Assembly: GCA_032718475.1 (NCBI GenBank)
Contig: JAUCBJ010001756.1
Span: 1 to 40,176, forward strand
DNA from: Nemertoderma westbladi
Lineage: Eukaryota; Xenacoelomorpha; Nemertodermatida; Nemertodermatidae
Length of the DNA: 40,176 nucleotides
Direction: 5' to 3'
This document shows, in pieces, positions 40,144 to 40,176 of this stretch. Within the stretch, counting starts at the first letter, position 1; every line of letters starts with the position of its first letter. The notes beneath the pieces were generated by a model. The model made no database searches. It saw only the letters and a list, made by a program, of their open reading frames with translations, and was not told where the DNA came from. The translations under genes and the position numbers were made by a program.

Positions 40144-40176
40144 TGAACTTTACCCACAGTTTTTTAGTGTTTTTTA

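Overview
The window is a stretch of a metazoan (most likely marine invertebrate) nuclear genome. The evidence is spliceosomal introns with GT-AG borders, an intronless orthologue of animal LRRC57, the 3' exons of the splicing factor gene CWC22, AATAAA polyadenylation signals, several non-LTR retrotransposon families, and many AT-rich spacers, microsatellites and minisatellites. Nothing prokaryotic, no CRISPR array and no convincing tRNA or rRNA gene was seen. The exact phylum cannot be fixed from the sequence.

Layout. 1-506: unassigned flank. 507-1789: 5'-truncated RTE-like LINE with a 9-bp target-site duplication. 1966-4092: intact 708-codon ORF with three CCHC zinc knuckles (Gag/ORF1-like), followed by 2.7 kb of AT-rich non-coding DNA with a 73-bp fold-back. 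6780-8867: decayed plus-strand LINE. 10292-16361: 3' part of CWC22 on the plus strand. Its 5-kb intron holds a 24-copy 20-bp minisatellite and, on the minus strand, a LINE with an intact endonuclease/reverse transcriptase frame. 16675-18085: spacer rich in G/C homopolymers. 18086-18802: LRRC57. 19580-21006: mariner-sized element with inverted ends that carries a minisatellite. 21554-26526: inverted repeat pair enclosing a dead third-family LINE (about 23110-26246). 27095-28800: a spaced direct duplication. 29507-34488: a minus-strand RTE-like element split by a near full-length plus-strand RTE-like element of the same family. 34600-35397: 61-bp satellite. 36232-37790: duplicated repeats and hairpin clusters. 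38177-38920: intronless four-transmembrane protein gene. 39107-39152: possible TATA promoter. 39765-40143: C-terminal fragment of another LINE.

Only three loci look like ordinary host genes: CWC22 (partial), LRRC57 and the four-TM protein. The zinc-knuckle ORF is probably element-derived. At least six LINE copies from at least three families, plus DNA-transposon-like and satellite repeats, account for much of the rest. The most unusual observation is the minus-strand LINE in the CWC22 intron: ORF1 and ORF2 lie in one reading frame separated only by a UAG codon, and ORF2 has no AUG until well inside the endonuclease domain. Others are the identical 20-bp palindrome inside and downstream of the zinc-knuckle ORF, the same-family nested LINE insertion, and the array of GTAAGT-containing repeats in an intron of a splicing-factor gene.
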